Source: Mesostigma viride (taxonomy: Eukaryota > Streptophyta > Mesostigmatophyceae > Mesostigmatales > Mesostigmataceae). Taken from it: 32,500 nt of DNA. The translations under genes and the position numbers were made by a program. Shown one piece after another: positions 1-9,955 of the stretch. A model generated the notes under the pieces. The model did no database searches. It saw nothing but the letters and a program-made list of their open reading frames with translations, and was not told the DNA's origin. The stretch spans positions 1 to 32,500 of the forward strand of contig RPFO01001296.1 in assembly GCA_009746045.1 (NCBI GenBank), read 5' to 3'. How positions within the stretch are numbered: the first letter of the stretch is position 1; each line of letters starts with the position of its first letter.

Positions 1-141
1 GAGCCGACGCCTCCACGGAGCTTGGCCCAGCCCCGGCAGCAAGCATTGTTGACAGAGGAGGAAACTCCTCTACGCCTTGGCGGAGAGGCGGGTGGACTAT
101 ACTTAGGAGACTCGCTCGTCGACTTGACCTTGTCGACATAG
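1..141 (+). CDS. possible 3' end of a protein-coding region cut by the window edge
   Basis: Frame 1 is open from the first base to a TAG at 139-141, giving 46 codons of proline-, leucine- and glutamate-rich sequence ending in GDSLVDLTLST. I do not recognise the family. The short length means it could be chance. It is followed by a strongly pyrimidine-rich stretch (about 145-235) that looks more like untranslated sequence than coding DNA. Seen: only the open frame. Inferred: coding. The preceding sequence would decide it. Confidence 0.22.
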   Translation, partial: EPTPPRSLAQPRQQALLTEEETPLRLGGEAGGLYLGDSLVDLTLST

Positions 142-374
142 GGCCCTCTCCACCTCCTTTCCCTTCTGAAGCAAGGATCTCCTCTCCTGCTCCTCTTTCT
201 CTGAGCTGAACTCTCCCTTCTCTTGTTCCTTCTGCGGCAAATAAGGAAAACAATAGACAATGTCGGATGAAGAAGTTAAATTCGCATCAGCGTGAGGGTG
301 CGTTGCTGCGCTACCCTAAAGAAACAAGGATGAAATCCTTCAGGTTTGGGAAAAAAAAAATCGAAGATGTAACT
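142..374. other. pyrimidine-rich non-coding stretch
   Basis: Bases 145-235 are rich in CT tracts, as in many 5' UTRs. An ATG at 260 opens only 11 codons (MSDEEVKFASA) before TGA. It could be a first exon if a weak GT donor near 274 were used, but nothing downstream proves this. A copy of the dispersed palindrome lies at 296-316. Confidence 0.3.
296..316. repeat. diverged copy of the CTGCAG-type palindromic motif
   Basis: The 21-bp block begins GGGT and ends ACCC around a GCTGC centre. Its arms pair imperfectly, as in the copies elsewhere in 1-9900. It lies 79 bp before the tandem array built from the same motif. Confidence 0.5.
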
Positions 375-890
375 TTTATAACGTATCTGAAAGGGTGACT
401 CGGCAGCGCGACCTTACAACACAAATGTGATTGAAATAACGTATCTTGGAAGGTCACTTCGGACGCGCTCCTACAAACAAAATGTTATGAATACGTATCT
501 GGAAAGGGTGACTCTGCAGCACTAACCACAAACAAAATGTTATTGAATAGTATTCCGTATCTGGAAAGGGTGACTCTGCAACGCGACCCTACAACCAAAA
601 TGTGATTGATAACGTATCTTGAAGGTGACTCTGCAGCGCTACCCTACAAAATGTTATTGAATAACGTAATCCGGAAAGGGTGACTCTGCATCGCGACCCT
701 ACACCACAATGTGATTGAATAACGTATCTTGGAAAGGTGACTCTGCAGCGCGACCTACAAACAAATGTTATTGAATAACGTATCTTGGAAGGGACTCTGC
801 AGCGCGACCCTACCAACAAAATGTTATTGAATAAGCATCTTGGAAAGGTGACCTCTGCAGCGCGACCTACAAACACTGAATGGAAGTTTG
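375..890. repeat. tandem array of about 57-bp units carrying the CTGCAG palindrome
   Basis: Nine units begin near 375, 438, 493, 555, 611, 663, 721, 777 and 833. Each has AACGTATCT(T)GGAAA, then the palindromic motif (GGTGACTCTGCAGCGCGACC in the best units), then TACAAACAAAATGTTATTGAAT. Units differ by small indels and substitutions, so lengths run from 52 to 62 bp. The T-rich tail has its own short inverted symmetry around TTATTGAATAA. There is no coding sense, and the ORFs crossing it are by-products of periodicity. Confidence 0.9.
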
Positions 891-898
891 CATTGTGA

Positions 899-978
899 GG
901 GGGTCACTCTGCAGCGCGACCTTAAAAAACAAAGACTGGCGACATTGCGCAAGGGTGGGGTCACTCTGCAGAGCGACC
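899..978. repeat. two further palindrome copies trailing the 57-bp array
   Basis: Copies at 899-921 and 957-978 both read GGGGTCACTCTGCAG followed by MGCGACC. Their flanking sequence no longer matches the 57-bp unit. Here the left arm has GGTCAC, where most array units have GGTGAC. They bridge the 57-bp array to the 30-bp minisatellite. Confidence 0.75.
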
Positions 979-1012
979 CTACCCAAAACAATACTAACAC
1001 TCCCAAAAATCA

Positions 1013-3833
1013 CGCATGGTGGTGGGGTGGGTCTGGCAGGCATGGATGGTGGTGGTGGGTGGCTGGCGCATGATGGTGTGGTGGGTGGCTGGCACGCATG
1101 GATGGTGGTGGTGGGTGGCTGGCACGCATGGATGGTGGTGGTGGGGTGCTGGCATGCATGGATGATGGTGGTGGGGTGCTGGCATGCATGGATGGTGGTG
1201 GTGGGCTGGCACGCATGGATGGTGGTGTGGGTGGCTGGCACGCATGGATGGTGTGGGGGTGCTGGCACGCATGGATGGTGGTGGTGGGGTGCTGGCATGC
1301 ATGGATGGTGGTGGTGGGTGGCTGCAGCATGGATGGTGGTGTGGGTGGCTGGCACGCATGGATGGTGGTGGTGGGGTGCTGGCATGCATGGATGATGGTG
1401 GGCTGGCATGCATGGATGGTGGTGGTGGTGGCTGGCACATGGATGGTGGTGGTGGGGTGCTGGCATGCATGGATGGTGGTGGTGGTGGCTGGCACCATGG
1501 ATGAGTGGTGGTGGCTGGCATGCATGGATGGTGGTGGTGGGGTGCTGGCACGCATGGATGGTGGTGGTGCTGGCATGCATGGATGATGGTGGTGGGTGCT
1601 GGCATGCATGGATGGTGGTGGTGGGCTGGCATGCATGGATGATGGTGGTGGGTGCTGGCATGCATGGATGGTGGTGGTGGGTGGCTGGCATGCATGGATG
1701 ATGGTGGTGGGTGGCTGGCATGCATGGATGGTGGTGGTGGGGGCTGGCACGCATGGATGGATGGTGGTGGGCTGGCACGCATGGATGGTGGGGTGGCTGG
1801 CAGCATGGATGGTGGTGGTGGGTGGCTGGCACGCATGGATGGTGGTGGTGGGTGGCTGGCACGCATGGATGGTGGTGGTGGTGGCTGGCACGCATGGATG
1901 ATGGTGGTGGGTGCTGGCACGCATGGATGGTGGTGGTGGGTGGCTGGCACGCATGGATATGGTGGTGGGTGGCTGGCATGCATGGATGGTGGTGGTGGGT
2001 GCTGGCACGCATGGATGGTGGTGGTGGGGTGCTGGCATGCATGGATGATGGTGGTGGGGTGCTGGCATGCATGGATGGTGGTGGTGGGGTGCTGGCACGC
2101 ATGGATGGTGGTGGTGGTGCTGGCATGCATGGATGATGGTGGTGGGGTGCTGGCATGCATGGATGGTGGTGGTGGGTGGCTGGCACGCATGGATGTGGTG
2201 GTGGGTGCTGGCATGCATGGATGGTGGTGGTGGCTGGCACCATGGATGATGGTGGGGTGGCTGGCATGCATGGATGGTGGTGGTGGGGTGCTGGCACGCA
2301 TGGATGGTGGTGGTGGGGTGCTGGCATGCATGGATGATGGTGGTGGGGTGCTGGCATGCATGGATGGTGGTGGTGGGTGGCTGGCATGCATGGATGATGG
2401 TGGTGGGGTGCTGGCATGCATGGATGGTGGTGGTGGGTGGCTGGCATGCATGATGATGGTGGTGGGTGGCTGGCATGCATGGATGGTGGTGGTGGGTGGC
2501 TGCACGCATGGATGATGGTGGTGGTGGCTGGCACGCATGGATGGTGGTGGTGGTGGCTGGCACGCATGGATGGTGGTGGTGGGTGGCTGGCACGCATGGA
2601 TGGTGGTGGTGGTGGCTGGCACGCATGGATGGTGTGGTGGGTGGCTGGCACGCATGGATGATGGTGGTGGGGTGCTGGCACGCATGGATGGTGGTGGTGG
2701 GTGGCTGGCACGCATGGATGATGGTGGTGGGTGCTGGCATGCATGGATGGTGGTGGTGGGGTGCTGGCACGCATGGATGGTGGTGGTGGGTGCTGGCATG
2801 CATGGATGATGGTGGTGGGTGCTGGCATGCATGGATGGTGGTGTGGGGTGCTGGCATGCATGATGGTGGTGGTGGGTGGCTGGCACGCATGGATGGTGGT
2901 GGTGTGCTGGCATGCATGGATGGTGGTGGTGGGTGGCTGACCATGGATGTGGTGGTGGGTGGCTGGCACGCATGGATGGTGGTGGTGGGTGGCTGGCAGC
3001 ATGGATGGTGGTGGTGGGTGGCTGGCACATGGATGGTGGTGGTGGGTGGCTGGCACGCATGGATGATGGTGGTGGGTGCTGGCACGCATGGATGATGGTG
3101 TGGGTGGCTCACGCATGGATGGTGGTGGTGGGTGCTGGCAGCATGGATGTGGTGGTGGGGTGTGGCATGCATGGATGATGGTGGTGGGTGCTGGCATGCA
3201 TGGATGTGGTGGGGTTGGCACCATGGATGGTGGTGTGGGTGTGCTGGCATGCATGGGTGTGGTGGGCTGGCACGCATGGATGGTGGTGGGTGGCTGGCAC
3301 GCATGGATGGTGGGTGGGTGGCTGGCATGCATGGATGATGGTGGTGGGGTGCTGGCATGCATGGATGGTGGTGGTGTGGCTGGCACGCATGGATGTGGTG
3401 GTGGGGTGCTGATGCATGGATGGTGGTGGTGTGCTGGCACGCATGGATGATGGTGGTGGGTGGCTGGCATGCATGGATGGTGGTGGGGTGCTGGCACGCA
3501 TGGATGGTGGTGGGGTGCTGGCATGCATGGATGATGGTGGTGGGTGCTGGCATGCATGGATGGTGGTGGTGGGGTGCTGGCACGCATGGATGGTGGTGGT
3601 GGGGTGCTGGCATGCATGGATGGTGGTGGTGGGTGGCTGGCACGCATGGATGGTGGTGGTGGGTGGCTGGCACGCATGATGGTGGTGGTGGGTGCTGGCA
3701 TGCATGGATGATGGTGGTGGGGTGCTGGCATGCATGGATGGTGGTGGTGGGTGGCACGCATGGATGGGTGGTGGGTGGCTGGCACGCATGGATGATGTGG
3801 TGGGTGCTGGCATGCATGGATGGTGGTGGTGGA
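1013..3833. repeat. 30-bp GC-rich minisatellite, about 94 copies
   Basis: The period is 30 bp; one unit reads GATGGTGGTGGTGGGTGGCT followed by GGCACGCATG. Three variable sites recur: CACGCATGG versus CATGCATGG; GGATGGTGG versus GGATGATGG; GGGTGGCTGG versus GGGGTGCTGG. Single-unit losses of 2-4 bp are scattered. The G-rich strand has dense GG tracts, so G-quadruplex formation is plausible. The period is divisible by three, so long frames stay open on both strands (up to about 1000 codons on the - strand); I regard these as non-coding. No function is visible. Confidence 0.97.
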
Positions 3834-4322
3834 CATATCGCTGGCTGAGGACCAACACGAAAAAAGAAGCCATATCGCTGGCTGAGGACCAACACGAAAA
3901 AGAAAACATATCGCTGGCTGACGACCAAACACGAAAAAAGAAACATATCGCTGGCTGACGACCAACACGAAAAAAGAAAACATTTAGCTGGCTTGGACCA
4001 ACACGAAAAAGAAAACATTTAGCTGGCAGAGGACCAATACGAAAAAATACTCTGGTCGCTCGCTGAGGACCAACCCTTAAAAAGAAGGCTGCTGGCTGAG
4101 GACCAACACGAAAAAGAAACATATTGCTGGCTGAGGACCAACCCTAAAAAAGAAGGCATATCGCTGGCTGAGGACCAACACGAAAGAAGCCATGTCGCTG
4201 GCTGAGGACCAACCCTTAAAAAGAAGGCATATCGCTGGCCGAGAACCAACCAGAAAAAAGATCATGTCGCTGGCTGAGGACCAACACGAAAAAAAGCCAT
4301 ATCGCTGGCTGAGGACTACAAA
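3834..4322. repeat. 36-bp tandem array, about 13 copies
   Basis: The unit reads CATATCGCTGGCTGAGGACC then AACACGAAAAAAGAAG, with substitutions (CATTTAGC, AACCCTTAAA) and A-tract length changes. It starts immediately after the last 30-bp unit with no spacer and ends at GAGGACTACAAAAGGGC. Diversity between units is higher than in the 30-bp array. Non-coding. Confidence 0.92.
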
Positions 4323-4603
4323 AGGGCATCATAGACGCCACCCTGCTCGCGCGAGTAAGTAGGGTTCGTTGCACATTTACCTGCACGCATAAATCAGGAA
4401 GGGGAAAAACGGCATGAACAGGACCACGATTAGAATTGGGCTAGCTATAAACTAACCGGACCATTTGAAGGCATAGCAACAAACATCACGCTCGACATCA
4501 AAAAAGACTGCGCTGTTGATGCACCTTTTTCATTATGGCGGCGAGTTGAGGGCGCATTTGTCTCACCATCTTCAGGCAGCGATGATTATTACAGAAAACA
4601 GCT
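4323..4603. other. spacer without recognisable features
   Basis: Unique-looking sequence of mixed composition. I see no gene, repeat or RNA in it. Confidence 0.4.
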
Positions 4604-4951
4604 ATGGCGGCAGCAGTGGTGGTGCGGTTTTCGAAACCAACAGCTGTTGTGACCGATCGTCCGTGGAGCGACCCCTGTCAACGGCCCAGCGTAACCGGTT
4701 CAGGACGGAAAACGTGGCATGCTCGCCATTCGGCCAACGAGGCGAAACGCGGCGCTAGATTATTCTTATTGACAAACCGCGCATGCGATTGGACGACTCA
4801 CAATGTACGTAATCCAAGCGTCGGTCTTCACGGTCCCGCAGGTATAAAAGGAACAACACGCAGCCAATTTGACGCTACAATCGGGATGTTTGGATTCGGG
4901 CGTCACCATGCTGCCGTGGATAACGACGTCCGCGGTTCGATTCTAGCGTGA
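4604..4951 (+). CDS. weak hypothetical ORF, 115 codons
   Basis: ATG at 4604 opens MAAAVVVRFSKP and runs to TGA at 4949-4951. Composition is balanced but no domain or motif is recognised. A good TATA box (4842-4850) and a tRNA-like B-box sequence lie inside the frame, which argues against coding or at least leaves it doubtful. It could be chance in a roughly 50% GC region. Confidence 0.15.
   Translation: MAAAVVVRFSKPTAVVTDRPWSDPCQRPSVTGSGRKTWHARHSANEAKRGARLFLLTNRACDWTTHNVRNPSVGLHGPAGIKGTTRSQFDATIGMFGFGRHHAAVDNDVRGSILA
4842..4850 (+). promoter_or_regulatory. TATA-box-like core promoter element
   Basis: TATAAAAGG lies in a GC-balanced context and is the best TATA match near the transposase-like gene, whose proposed start codon lies about 830 bp downstream. 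It is also followed by GGTTCGATTC (about 4936-4945, like a Pol III B box) and a T6 run near 4962, so a short Pol III transcript is an alternative reading. Confidence 0.3.
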
Positions 4952-5003
4952 GCCCGGTGCTTTTTTGCACTCGTCTGAGAGATCATCTGTCATATTACCA
5001 CCA

Positions 5004-5025
5004 GTCGTCACTCTGCAAAGCGACG
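5004..5025. repeat. palindromic motif copy upstream of the transposase-like gene
   Basis: GTCGTCACTCTGCAAAGCGA followed by CG matches the family consensus with an A replacing G in the core (CTGCAA). It is isolated, 675 bp before the proposed start codon. Confidence 0.55.
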
Positions 5026-5039
5026 TGCCTACTGCCACG

Positions 5040-5640
5040 TGGTATGGCAAAAATTTCGAATGCAGAACTTTTGGGTATACAAATAAATATATTCATGAAT
5101 CGGGTATAGTAAATGTATGGGATATATACTAACATGCTAGCCAATATATTTATACTTTCTGCTGTCCATATGCTATATTATGATTATTGTTATGAATATG
5201 TATATCTTTCTAATATTTGTTAAATATATTTTCCTATTTACTGCTAACTTACTGTAACTAGTTTTTTATATATAAATGACTAGTACTAGATAGATTAATG
5301 CCATGAATACAAATTTAAAATATAGATTAAATTTTATGACAATATTACATATATTTATGGACATCACTCTTTTTCATACAATAAGTAGAAAATATTTAGT
5401 ATTAGAGATAGCTAGTCTGTCCAGTTCATATTTCTTCTATCTAAACAATAATGATTGTAATAGAAATAGTACTAAATACTAATTAAAACTATATAAATAC
5501 CAATAAATACTTTCCATATTTCTGCTACATAATTAAACAATAATGATTAAAACAATTATGTTCAATATTCAATTTCATTTAGTAGAATCTTAAATAATTC
5601 CATGAATTAATTCACGTATTTTCCTGTCTTGGTGTGATCA
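5040..5640. other. AT-rich non-coding block
   Basis: About 600 bp of very AT-rich sequence (TATATA, AAATATT and similar), sharply different from its GC-balanced neighbours. No ORF, no tandem period and no terminal repeat was found. It may be 5' regulatory sequence or an eroded insertion. Confidence 0.6.
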
Positions 5641-5679
5641 TCCAGGTATCGATCGGCAACGACACGACACGCCTGAAAA

Positions 5680-8600
5680 ATGAGCCGGGAAGGTGTGTTT
5701 CCAATGATGCAAATCTTGGTCGCGCTGCAGCGCGACCTCTTCTCAGTTCCATACGAAAAGGCCTTAAAACTTGTGTGTAACTTCGCAAGGGTCGCGCTGC
5801 AGAGCTACCAAAAATTTCATGAAGTTTGACTTTCTCTATATTTGCTTCGCAATTGAGATTCTTTTGTATCTGCGAAGAAGGTGGGTCATTTCGCGGAGTG
5901 ACCCTGCTAATATGTAATTTCCGTGAATTTCTTTTTGTTTCTGCAGCACGGGAACGGGTGTTTCTTTCGCCAACCTCCTCCTCCTTGCGTGGCGGCTTTG
6001 CTAATCGACTCAATGCCCACAACTTGAGCATCGGGACACCGACGCCCCTTGCAGCGGATCTGAAAAACAGCTCGAAACGAAATTTCGGGAATGAGAACCG
6101 CAGCACCTCGCCCGCCGTCAGGAAGCCAGCGAAAAGGCCTGGCCAGTACGCCGAGAAGAAGTCTGTTGTGGGGACTCATCTTGCTGATGAGGCGTACAAC
6201 GTAGTTCATCACATGAGGAATGAATCTACCAAGCGGGCCTCTTTTGAGGAGATTGTTGATGGCTTCAATAAGAGGGCTGACGAGCTCAAGGCGGAGCATT
6301 TTGACATTCCGGTGGCCAAGCTTTTTGATGAGCAGCGGCTTGCACAACTGTCGAGGTCTTGGGTGGCTCGGCTGATCGCCCTTTTTGACGACCTGTCGAA
6401 ATCCGACCATGACAGAGACGTCAAGATCATTTTGGTGTCAACTCTTTTTTGTGGGGACGACATCGAGAAGGAGTTTTCGGCGGCAGAGTTGGAGAGAATG
6501 ACGGGTGTCCCCGCGAAGACCATTCTCAAAGTTCGGGCGATCAGAAAGCAACAGAAGATGGAGTTCCTGACGCGTGCGCTGGCGCGAAAGAAGAGGAAGT
6601 TGCCCCAATTTGTAATCGAGTCGATCGCGCAGGCTTGGACTGATGAGGAGAACTCGCGCGCTTCGCCCCAAGAGAGGGATACCATAAAGACGCACGAACG
6701 AGTTGGCAATCGTGCGATTTTGGTTGGTGTCCAAGGGGCCTACTTCTACCTCACCTCGAAGGAGGACATATATCTCAAGTTTTTAGCGGAGCACACGTAC
6801 TGGGACAAGAAAAGTCCGCAGTATGAGAAGGATGTCGGCATCCATGTCGGATATACGACTTTCTGCAAGTACGCCCCCAAAACCGTCAAGGGGAAGTGGA
6901 AGGAGAGAAACGTGTGCGCCTGTGAGACGCATACGGTCATGCAGTCGAAGGTAGCGGCATGGACTAGGTACTGCAAGGCGAAGCACGGCAAGAACTGCAA
7001 GTGCGGCGACGAGTGTGAGGGATGTTTAAGGGCGAGATTGCCTGACGGCACGTGCGGGATGTTCGAAAGCCTGCACACGACCGAATGGGTGAAGCACTTC
7101 CATTGCCGTGTGGCGGAGGCGGATGGGGGAAGTGAGCTGGGGGGTGGGGCAAACTCGGCGAGAAACGAAGAGGAGGAAGGGGACAATAATGTGACGGAAG
7201 ATGAATGGCAGGGGCAAGACCTTGACGATCTTGAAATAAATGAGAGGATCGTGGAGGATGAGGAAGGGGTGCCAAGGGTAGGGGACCCATCCATGGAGGA
7301 GGGGTCTGTCTTTCGCATTCTGAAGAGGGCATGTATGGAGAACTCGTGTCCCGAGTCCCGGTGTGGCATCAAAGACTGGGTGTTGTGTGACCGGGACAAG
7401 AATTCAACAGAACTACTAAATTGGTTCAGATACGTGAAGAAGGAGGTAGTGGTTTCCCGACCGGCAGGGGAGGTAAGCGTGTTTGGATTTTGTGACGCAA
7501 TTATTTCGCAGCGTCATTCTGCAGCGCGATGTTAATTTAAAGGCTTTTCTGATACTTTATGAATATGTTACTTGCAAATTTACTTCATCCCTTGGTTAAA
7601 ACAGGACGCGACCGATCGGCGGGTCCCGGAGAAGGTCAAGCGGCCCGTACAGGAAACGATGAGGTCAACGCCCGCGCAGCTGAGGCTGGCGATTATCGAG
7701 AGTTGGGAGGACTTTACCAACCACTGCTTTACGTCATGGTGGCAGTCGGCAACGATCAAGGACCGGGAGAGGAACATGACTGAGGGGGATGTGCTCGTGC
7801 ATGGAGATTGGGCCGAGAATTACGAGAACAACAACTACGTCCAACTGCAGTCGCAGTACTTTCACAAGACGAGCTTTGTCCTCATGCCCATGATCGTGCG
7901 ATATTTGCACAATGGTGCGATGGCAAAGCGAACGTTCTTTTTTCTCGGGGAAGCCAAGATGAAGCGGGGAGAGCGGGCGCTCGTCTACGCGCTGAGGACA
8001 ATCATGGAAACCCTGCGCGGACTTGGTGTGGGGGTGAAGAGGATGTTCATGTGCTCTGACAACTGCTCATCCCAGTTCAAGTCCAAGTACGTGGTTAACG
8101 CCGTCTTCCGCCTCCTCATGCAGGATCCCGACTTGGAATCCTTCGAGTACCACTACTTGGGTGAGCAGCACGGGAAGGGGGAGGTGGATGGTCAGGGAGC
8201 GAAGTTCAAGTGCATTGTGAGGAACATGCAATGCATTCCTGAGAACCAGGGCATCGTTACAGGGCGCCAGATCGTCAAGTACATGCGGGACAGCTGGGAA
8301 GGAGGCAAAACCACGAGCAGGGAGTCGGCCCGCGCTCGGGCAGAGGGCGTCCACCGTCATTTCTTTCATTTTCCTGAGGTGCGAAACTCAATTTTTCTTG
8401 AACTTGATTGAGGTATCTCTGCAGAGTGACCTTTTGCCCATTTGCATTTTATTATTTGATAATGCTAAAAGAACTGGTATGAATTAGCGTCTTATATAGT
8501 GAAAAATGCATGCAAAGCACTTTCAAAGGGGTATCTCTGCAGAGTGACCCTTCATGTGTACTTGATCTATTGACACATACCAACTTTCCGTTTCTGACAT

Positions 8601-9359
8601 TCTCCCTCATTGCAGGACCTCGACTCCGGCGCCCGTATGATACCGACGCGTGTCGAGGCCATCAAGCAAGCGCACTGGTGGCGCCTGGACAAGTCTGACC
8701 CGGGGCTCCTGATGATGAGGCGTTTTTCGTGCTACTGCCCAGCCTGCCTAGCTAACAGGTGGGAGGAGTGCCGGACCGAGTGGACACATATCGAGGAATT
8801 TAACGATGAGGGCCAAACGATGAAAACTTTCCGCCTGATGCCGCCAACGCAGCCCATACCTCCGGTTCGCCAGCTGACGCGGGCGGAACTGCTGAAGGAT
8901 CAAAGGGATGCCATTGGCAGGCAGATGCGCATGTATGATTACATCGCAGTTCCGTCAGACAGAGAGGACGTGAACCACAATTCCGCCCACCCTTTTTGGG
9001 TGATGCAGGTGGTGAGGGAGGCCTCAGTGCTGGAGAAGGAGGAGGTTAGGTGGGTTGAGGGACAAAACGGACGGCAGAAGGAGATTTTCTTGCCCGGCCA
9101 CGCCGTTCTGGCGGTTCGGCTGTGGAAGCGAGATATGCATGACCCCCTGCATTTTACTCTGGATTTGGCTGATTGGCCGGAGTCCCGCCCAGCCGACCTG
9201 GTCGATTGCTATCTGTGCATCTCCGCTGCTCTTCCGCTCCAGTGCATGGTCCTTGGCAACCAAAGGCAAGCCTACGTTGATATGAGCAAGGAGCTTGACG
9301 CGTGGCTAACCGCTCTTGTACGCAACCAGCAAGCCCCGGAGGGGCTGCCACCGGCTTAA
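5680..9359 (+). CDS. transposase-like protein with candidate D-D-E/D catalytic residues, four exons
   Basis: The proposed gene has exons 5680-5692, 5947-7472, 7605-8378 and 8616-9359, giving about 1018 aa. Exons 2-4 join at GT-AG sites in phase 0. Exon 1 (ATG, four codons plus one base) fits the phase of exon 2 but is tentative. Residues about 328-366 are cysteine/histidine-rich (CACETH, CKCGDECEGC), with a second cluster later in exon 2 (CPESRCG), suggesting zinc binding. Exon 3 has HGDWAENY (D about 581), CSDNCSSQFK (D about 665) and HGKGEVDG (E706 or D708); this order and spacing fit an RNase H-fold DDE/D transposase. Exon 4 has a further cysteine motif (FSCYCPAC) and a possible reader-like segment (FWVMQV). 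It resembles uncharacterised transposase-like proteins known from animals and algae, recalled and not searched. The reading frame is intact apart from introns, unlike other elements here. The superfamily is not assigned. Confidence 0.7.
5693..5946 (+). other. proposed intron 1 (254 bp) with three palindromic motif copies
   Basis: The donor is GAAG|GTGTGT and the acceptor a strong polypyrimidine tract ending TTTGTTTCTGCAG|CA. A phase-1 junction gives codon GCA. Motif copies lie at 5718-5737 (a perfect 20-bp palindrome, GGTCGCGCTGCAGCGCGACC), 5789-5809 and 5883-5904 (GGGTCA...TGACCC arms with a changed centre). The acceptor looks good; the exon 1 assignment is inference. Confidence 0.45.
7473..7604 (+). 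other. intron 2 (132 bp) with one palindromic motif copy
   Basis: The donor is GGGGAG|GTAAGC and the acceptor TTAAAACAG|GAC. The junction is phase 0, and in-frame stops inside confirm that the intron must be removed. The motif at 7511-7532 contains CATTCTGCAGCGCGATG. Confidence 0.8.
8379..8615 (+). other. intron 3 (237 bp) with two palindromic motif copies
   Basis: The donor is CCTGAG|GTGCGA and the acceptor CCCTCATTGCAG|GAC, phase 0. Motif copies at 8412-8431 and 8528-8550 share GGTATCTCTGCAGAGTGACC exactly (20 bp) although the sequence between them differs. Confidence 0.8.
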
Positions 9360-9365
9360 ACTTTC

Positions 9366-9389
9366 GGGGACGCTCCGCAGCGCCACCCC
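9366..9389. repeat. CCGCAG-centred variant of the palindromic motif, copy 1
   Basis: GGGGACGCTCCGCAGCGCCA then CCCC, seven bases after the transposase stop codon. It keeps the GC-rich arms and the NGCAG centre but has CCGCAG instead of CTGCAG. Confidence 0.6.
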
Positions 9390-9858
9390 TACGGATCTTT
9401 AAGCCTGGGCTTTATTCGCCTACGGTTGGGACAGTGTTTATTCGTGTTTATATATTTTTGGAGAACATTTTTTTGTTTTTTCATATGTTACATTAGATGA
9501 CAAGTGGCTGGGAACATTGTTAGCCTCGGTAGTGACAAATTTTAGTATATTTCCGTGTCGAAATGGCGAGTATTTTATTTAACTTGTACAATAATTATTT
9601 CGAATTACAAATTTATAATTTGGTTTGACCTAAAAATCATGTCGTCACTCAAATATAGTAGTTGCTGTGTAGGACTTTCCGTCTGCAAATTGGTTCGTAC
9701 TAATTTCGAATGTCACAACAATGTTACTGTACTAAGGCCTGTTTGGTAGATGTCTTAAAACACAAATTCGCTCCGGAAGTGCCAAAGTACCTTGCTTGTA
9801 ACCGGACTAGTTACGAATTGTGATTGGAAGGTTGTCCCCTACAACCACAAGGAATAGA

Positions 9859-9881
9859 GGGGACGCTCCGCAGCGCCACCC
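9859..9881. repeat. CCGCAG-centred variant of the palindromic motif, copy 2
   Basis: Identical to the block at 9366 over 23 bp and followed by a similar TACG. It sits 75 bp before the next small ORF. The pair forms a direct repeat 493 bp apart. Confidence 0.6.
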
Positions 9882-9955
9882 ATACGACAGTCCGGACCGG
9901 GCTTTGCTGAAATAATTTTCTCACTCGCAACTTAGCCATCAAACTCACTTTTACG

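Larger units (their letters stand above)
9360..9955. other. 3' flank of the transposase-like gene
   Basis: AT-rich non-coding sequence bracketed by two nearly identical GC-rich blocks at 9366-9389 and 9859-9881. No ORF with support and no clear terminal inverted repeat was seen. Confidence 0.4.

Noticed and set aside
867-4018. Very long - strand ORFs (about 1000 codons) encoding His/Pro/Cys repeats
   Set aside because: They come from the 30-bp and 36-bp periods, both divisible by three; several frames stay open on both strands and small indels swap frames, so there is no coding signal.
1013-4322. CRISPR array
   Set aside because: Units are tandem without unique spacers, and the surrounding elements are eukaryotic.
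4870-4966. tRNA gene
   Set aside because: The B-box-like GGTTCGATTC is present, but the T stem does not pair and no acceptor or anticodon arms could be built.
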